A DNA stretch of 17,050 nucleotides from Verrucomicrobiales bacterium. Lineage in GTDB: Bacteria > Verrucomicrobiota > Verrucomicrobiia > Limisphaerales > RI-55. Position numbers and translations under genes: made by a program. The stretch covers positions 1-17,050 of the forward strand of contig DNDP01000102.1 of the NCBI GenBank assembly GCA_003484235.1. Direction: 5' to 3'. Each line of letters begins with the position of its first letter. Positions within the stretch are counted from its first letter, which is position 1. Positions 15,172 through 17,050 of the stretch are shown here, piece after piece. The notes below the pieces were generated by a model that was given only the letters and a program-made list of their open reading frames with translations, searched no databases and had not been told where the DNA came from.

Positions 15172-15804
15172 TCAGCGATTGTTCATGGACCGCTTCACGA
15201 ACTCGCGAATCGCCTGCATCTCGCTCTCGCCGTAGATCGTGTGTTCCTTGGGAAACACGCGCCAGTCGATATTGATGCCCCCGGCTGAAAGCTCGTCGAA
15301 GCACGCCTTGACCATCGGCAGCGGCAGCAACGGGTCCATGGTTCCGTGCGTGATCAGAAAGCGCTGTTCCTTCGCCGCGGGCGACTGTTCGGCCAGCAAC
15401 CGCGGCGGTTTATGGGCCCAGCCGCTGATTCCGATGATGCCGGCCAGCCGGTGCGGATAACGCAGGCCCACCTCGACCGACATCAGGCAGCCCTGGGAGA
15501 AGCCGAAGAGGAAGATGTTTTCCGGCACGAAGCCCCGCTCCCGCTGTTCATCCAGCAGCTTGAACAGCAGTTCCCCGCTCCGCTTCACCTCGGCGTCGAT
15601 GTTGTCCGGCGGATAGGGAAACCAGCTGAAGCCGCCATAGTATTCGTCCGGCGCGTTGACAAGCAGGCAGTTGAGCCCTGGAATGTTCATCACGCCGGGC
15701 AACCAGCGGTAGCCCTCCATGCTGTCGCCCAAGCCGTGCAGCACGATCATCAGGTGCGTCGTATCTTCATTTGCGGTCACGACCAGATCCGTCTCAAGCT
15801 TCAT
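15172..15804 (-). CDS. Alpha/beta hydrolase, phospholipase/carboxylesterase family
   Basis: This 210-aa cytosolic enzyme (no signal peptide) belongs to the small carboxylesterase family that includes YpfH and acyl-protein thioesterase-like proteins. Near the N-terminus, LMIVLHGLGDSMEGY gives the HGLGD oxyanion strand. The catalytic triad is Ser103 in FGFSQG, Asp157 in HGTMDPLLP and His188 in KEHTIYGE. YYGGFSWFP is the usual substrate-pocket segment. Short-chain esters or acylated proteins are the likely substrates, but specificity cannot be read from the sequence. The DUF4234 gene follows 15 bases downstream. The next gene on the right is divergent and about 116 bases away. Confidence 0.92.
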   Translation of the reverse strand: MKLETDLVVTANEDTTHLMIVLHGLGDSMEGYRWLPGVMNIPGLNCLLVNAPDEYYGGFSWFPYPPDNIDAEVKRSGELLFKLLDEQRERGFVPENIFLFGFSQGCLMSVEVGLRYPHRLAGIIGISGWAHKPPRLLAEQSPAAKEQRFLITHGTMDPLLPLPMVKACFDELSAGGINIDWRVFPKEHTIYGESEMQAIREFVKRSMNNR

Positions 15805-15844
15805 GCCGGGCGAGTGAACCGGAAACGTCGTCGGAGTTCAAACC

Positions 15845-15876
15845 TCGCCTGCAGTGGCTAAAGACATTTCAGGCGA
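15845..15876. repeat. Inverted repeat in a divergent intergenic region
   Basis: TCGCCTG (15845-15851) and CAGGCGA (15870-15876) are mirrored 7-mers separated by 18 bases. They lie between the divergent hydrolase and membrane-protein genes. The spacing fits a dimeric regulator site as well as a hairpin. I have no regulator to suggest. Confidence 0.3.
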
Positions 15877-15920
15877 CAGCCGATGGACACTCTGGCTAAG
15901 CTGCCGAGGAAAGAGGAAAC

Positions 15921-17018
15921 ATGCTTAACTCCGCCCAACCGCCTCCCCTGCCCAGAACCCGCCGGGGCACCCACCACACCGCCGCCAACTATTCGCTGGC
16001 CGCCGCCTGTCTCATTTTCGTGCTCGGCCTGGTTTTCTCCCGCCTGGCCAGTTCCATCGATCTCGGACTGAAACCTGACCAGGTGAAGATCTTTGCCCGG
16101 GTGATGATGGCGCTGGTGTCCCTGCTGTCCATCACCGGTGTCGTTGCCGGCATCTATGCCCTTTTCGGCATCTCGCGCCACGGCACCCGAGGACTGCTCG
16201 GCAAAGGGTTGTCCGGCGCCCTGCTCAACCTGCTCCTGGCCATCCTCCTTGCCAACTCCTTCGTCCGAGGTCGCACCCAAATGCAGGCGCAACGGCAGAT
16301 GAACGATGCCATGACGAATCTCTTCGACAACGTGGACAGCGACTTCAGCGATTTCGATGCTGCCGCAGACCGCATTGCGAAGACCCGCACGGCTCTGGAG
16401 AAGGCCGCGGCCGTTGCGCCCTCCCACGACGCTGCCGTCGCGCGGGCCACCGCGGCATTCATGGGAAGGATTCAGACGGAAACCGTGAAATTTGCCGTTC
16501 ACGGGCAGGCGCTGCGGGATGCAGAAGTACTGAACGCCGCCACCGCGACAAACCGGCTGGTGTTGGCGGATCGCCGCAAGATCGTGGAGCAGTTCCGAAC
16601 GGCAAACGAACAGTTGCACACGCTGCTCAAGCAGAGCGAAGAGCTTTTCATCGAAGAACTCGATCACCATCAGCTGCCGGCCAGCTTCCGCCGCGAGGTC
16701 CTGAGGGGAATGCGGACCGGCCTGAGCCATACCCAGCCGCCTTCCCTGAAGATTCGGGCAACCGATTCGCAGCTGGCCGATCTTTTCACCGGGGTGCTCG
16801 ACCTCCTCGATCAACACTGGGGCCGCTGGCAATACCTGCCCGACGAGGACGTAATTTCGTTCGAGGACGATTCTGTCGGCGAAGCGTATGCAGAGCTACT
16901 GGAGGAGATTGACCGGGTGGTTGAGGAACAGGCCGCCGCAGAGGCCGAATTGCTGGAAGCCCAGCGGCGTGTGATAGACGCAGGCCGGAGCCGTCGATCT
17001 GGCAACGCTCAACAATAG
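15921..17018 (+). CDS. Membrane protein with three N-terminal membrane segments and coiled-coil C-terminal region
   Basis: I do not recognise this 365-aa protein. A Pro-rich basic N-terminus is followed by three hydrophobic segments at about 24-42, 60-84 and 93-114. The remainder is soluble. Residues about 120-250 are helical, rich in Ala, Glu, Gln and Arg, and likely coiled coil. After a conserved-looking RREVLRGMRTGLSH, an acidic helical stretch with Ala/Glu/Leu periodicity covers about 318-352, and the protein ends in a basic RSRRSGNAQQ. The start is supported by GAGG four bases before the ATG, unlike most genes here. The hydrolase gene is divergent from it. Without a family match, a structural or scaffold role in the membrane is only a guess. 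Confidence 0.75.
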   Translation: MLNSAQPPPLPRTRRGTHHTAANYSLAAACLIFVLGLVFSRLASSIDLGLKPDQVKIFARVMMALVSLLSITGVVAGIYALFGISRHGTRGLLGKGLSGALLNLLLAILLANSFVRGRTQMQAQRQMNDAMTNLFDNVDSDFSDFDAAADRIAKTRTALEKAAAVAPSHDAAVARATAAFMGRIQTETVKFAVHGQALRDAEVLNAATATNRLVLADRRKIVEQFRTANEQLHTLLKQSEELFIEELDHHQLPASFRREVLRGMRTGLSHTQPPSLKIRATDSQLADLFTGVLDLLDQHWGRWQYLPDEDVISFEDDSVGEAYAELLEEIDRVVEEQAAAEAELLEAQRRVIDAGRSRRSGNAQQ

Positions 17019-17050
17019 CGGCCGATGATCGGCTTGAGCTCGGTCACCAC
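17009..17050 (-). CDS. Possible C-terminal end of a convergent gene (partial)
   Basis: Read leftward from 17050, one frame is open for 13 codons (VVTELKPIIGRYC) and stops with TGA at 17011-17009, overlapping the end of the membrane-protein gene by 10 bases. That is the geometry of a convergent neighbour. It is too short to name. A plus-strand ATG at 17025 (MIGLSSVT...) is an equally short alternative, in which case the gene would run rightward off the edge. Confidence 0.28.
   Translation of the reverse strand: MVTELKPIIGRYC

Noticed and set aside
15858..16832. 324-codon minus-strand frame opposite the last membrane protein
   Set aside because: The plus-strand frame has a ribosome binding site, membrane segments and coiled-coil pattern. 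The opposite frame is His/Gly/Gln-rich without structure.
1..17050. Mobile element, phage, CRISPR or toxin-antitoxin system
   Set aside because: I saw no transposase, integrase, terminal repeats, repeat-spacer array or small toxin-like gene pair. The tRNA has no integrase beside it.

Overview
The window looks like part of a Verrucomicrobiota chromosome (PVC superphylum, probably a free-living Pedosphaera/Limisphaerales-type bacterium). The reasons are a GC-rich composition, a secreted DUF1800 protein followed by a Tat-exported DUF1501 protein, lysine/diaminopimelate synthesis through LL-diaminopimelate aminotransferase (dapL), a DUF6807 ('PmoA-like') secreted protein, and weak or absent Shine-Dalgarno sequences before most starts. 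This is inferred from gene content, not from a marker gene. I see no transposase, integrase, phage gene, CRISPR array or rRNA.

Layout, left to right. 1-355 holds no supportable gene. A membrane-anchored protein with a degenerate vWA-like domain (356-1690, minus) is divergent from an HtrA-type periplasmic protease with two PDZ domains (1939-3465, plus). The protease converges on polyphosphate kinase ppk1 (3505-5649, minus). Upstream of ppk1 on the same strand lie a secreted DUF6807 protein (5734-6750) and a tRNA-Gly(GCC) with encoded CCA (6846-6921).

After a roughly 300-base leader comes a two-gene unit: a large secreted DUF1800 protein (7228-10368) interrupted by two related beta-sandwich insertions, and a Tat-signal DUF1501 protein (10408-11796). 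The unit ends at a strong intrinsic terminator. dapL (11886-13124, minus) converges on it. A rhomboid protease (13282-14175) and nucleoside diphosphate kinase ndk (14297-14710) follow on the plus strand. ndk overlaps, tail to tail, a minus-strand pair of a serine hydrolase (15172-15804) and a DUF4234 membrane protein (14704-15156). The window ends with a three-segment membrane/coiled-coil protein of unknown role (15921-17018) and possibly the tail of another gene.

Most of this is housekeeping: protein quality control, polyphosphate and nucleotide metabolism, lysine/peptidoglycan precursor synthesis. The accessory part is the DUF1800-DUF1501 pair, a conserved but poorly understood export-associated pair in Planctomycetes and Verrucomicrobia. 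It is the best candidate here for an undescribed system. The other notable points are a Glu in place of the catalytic Asp in the HtrA protease, a 10+1+10 dyad inside the DUF4234 gene, and a tRNA promoter candidate with a GC-rich discriminator that copies the acceptor strand.
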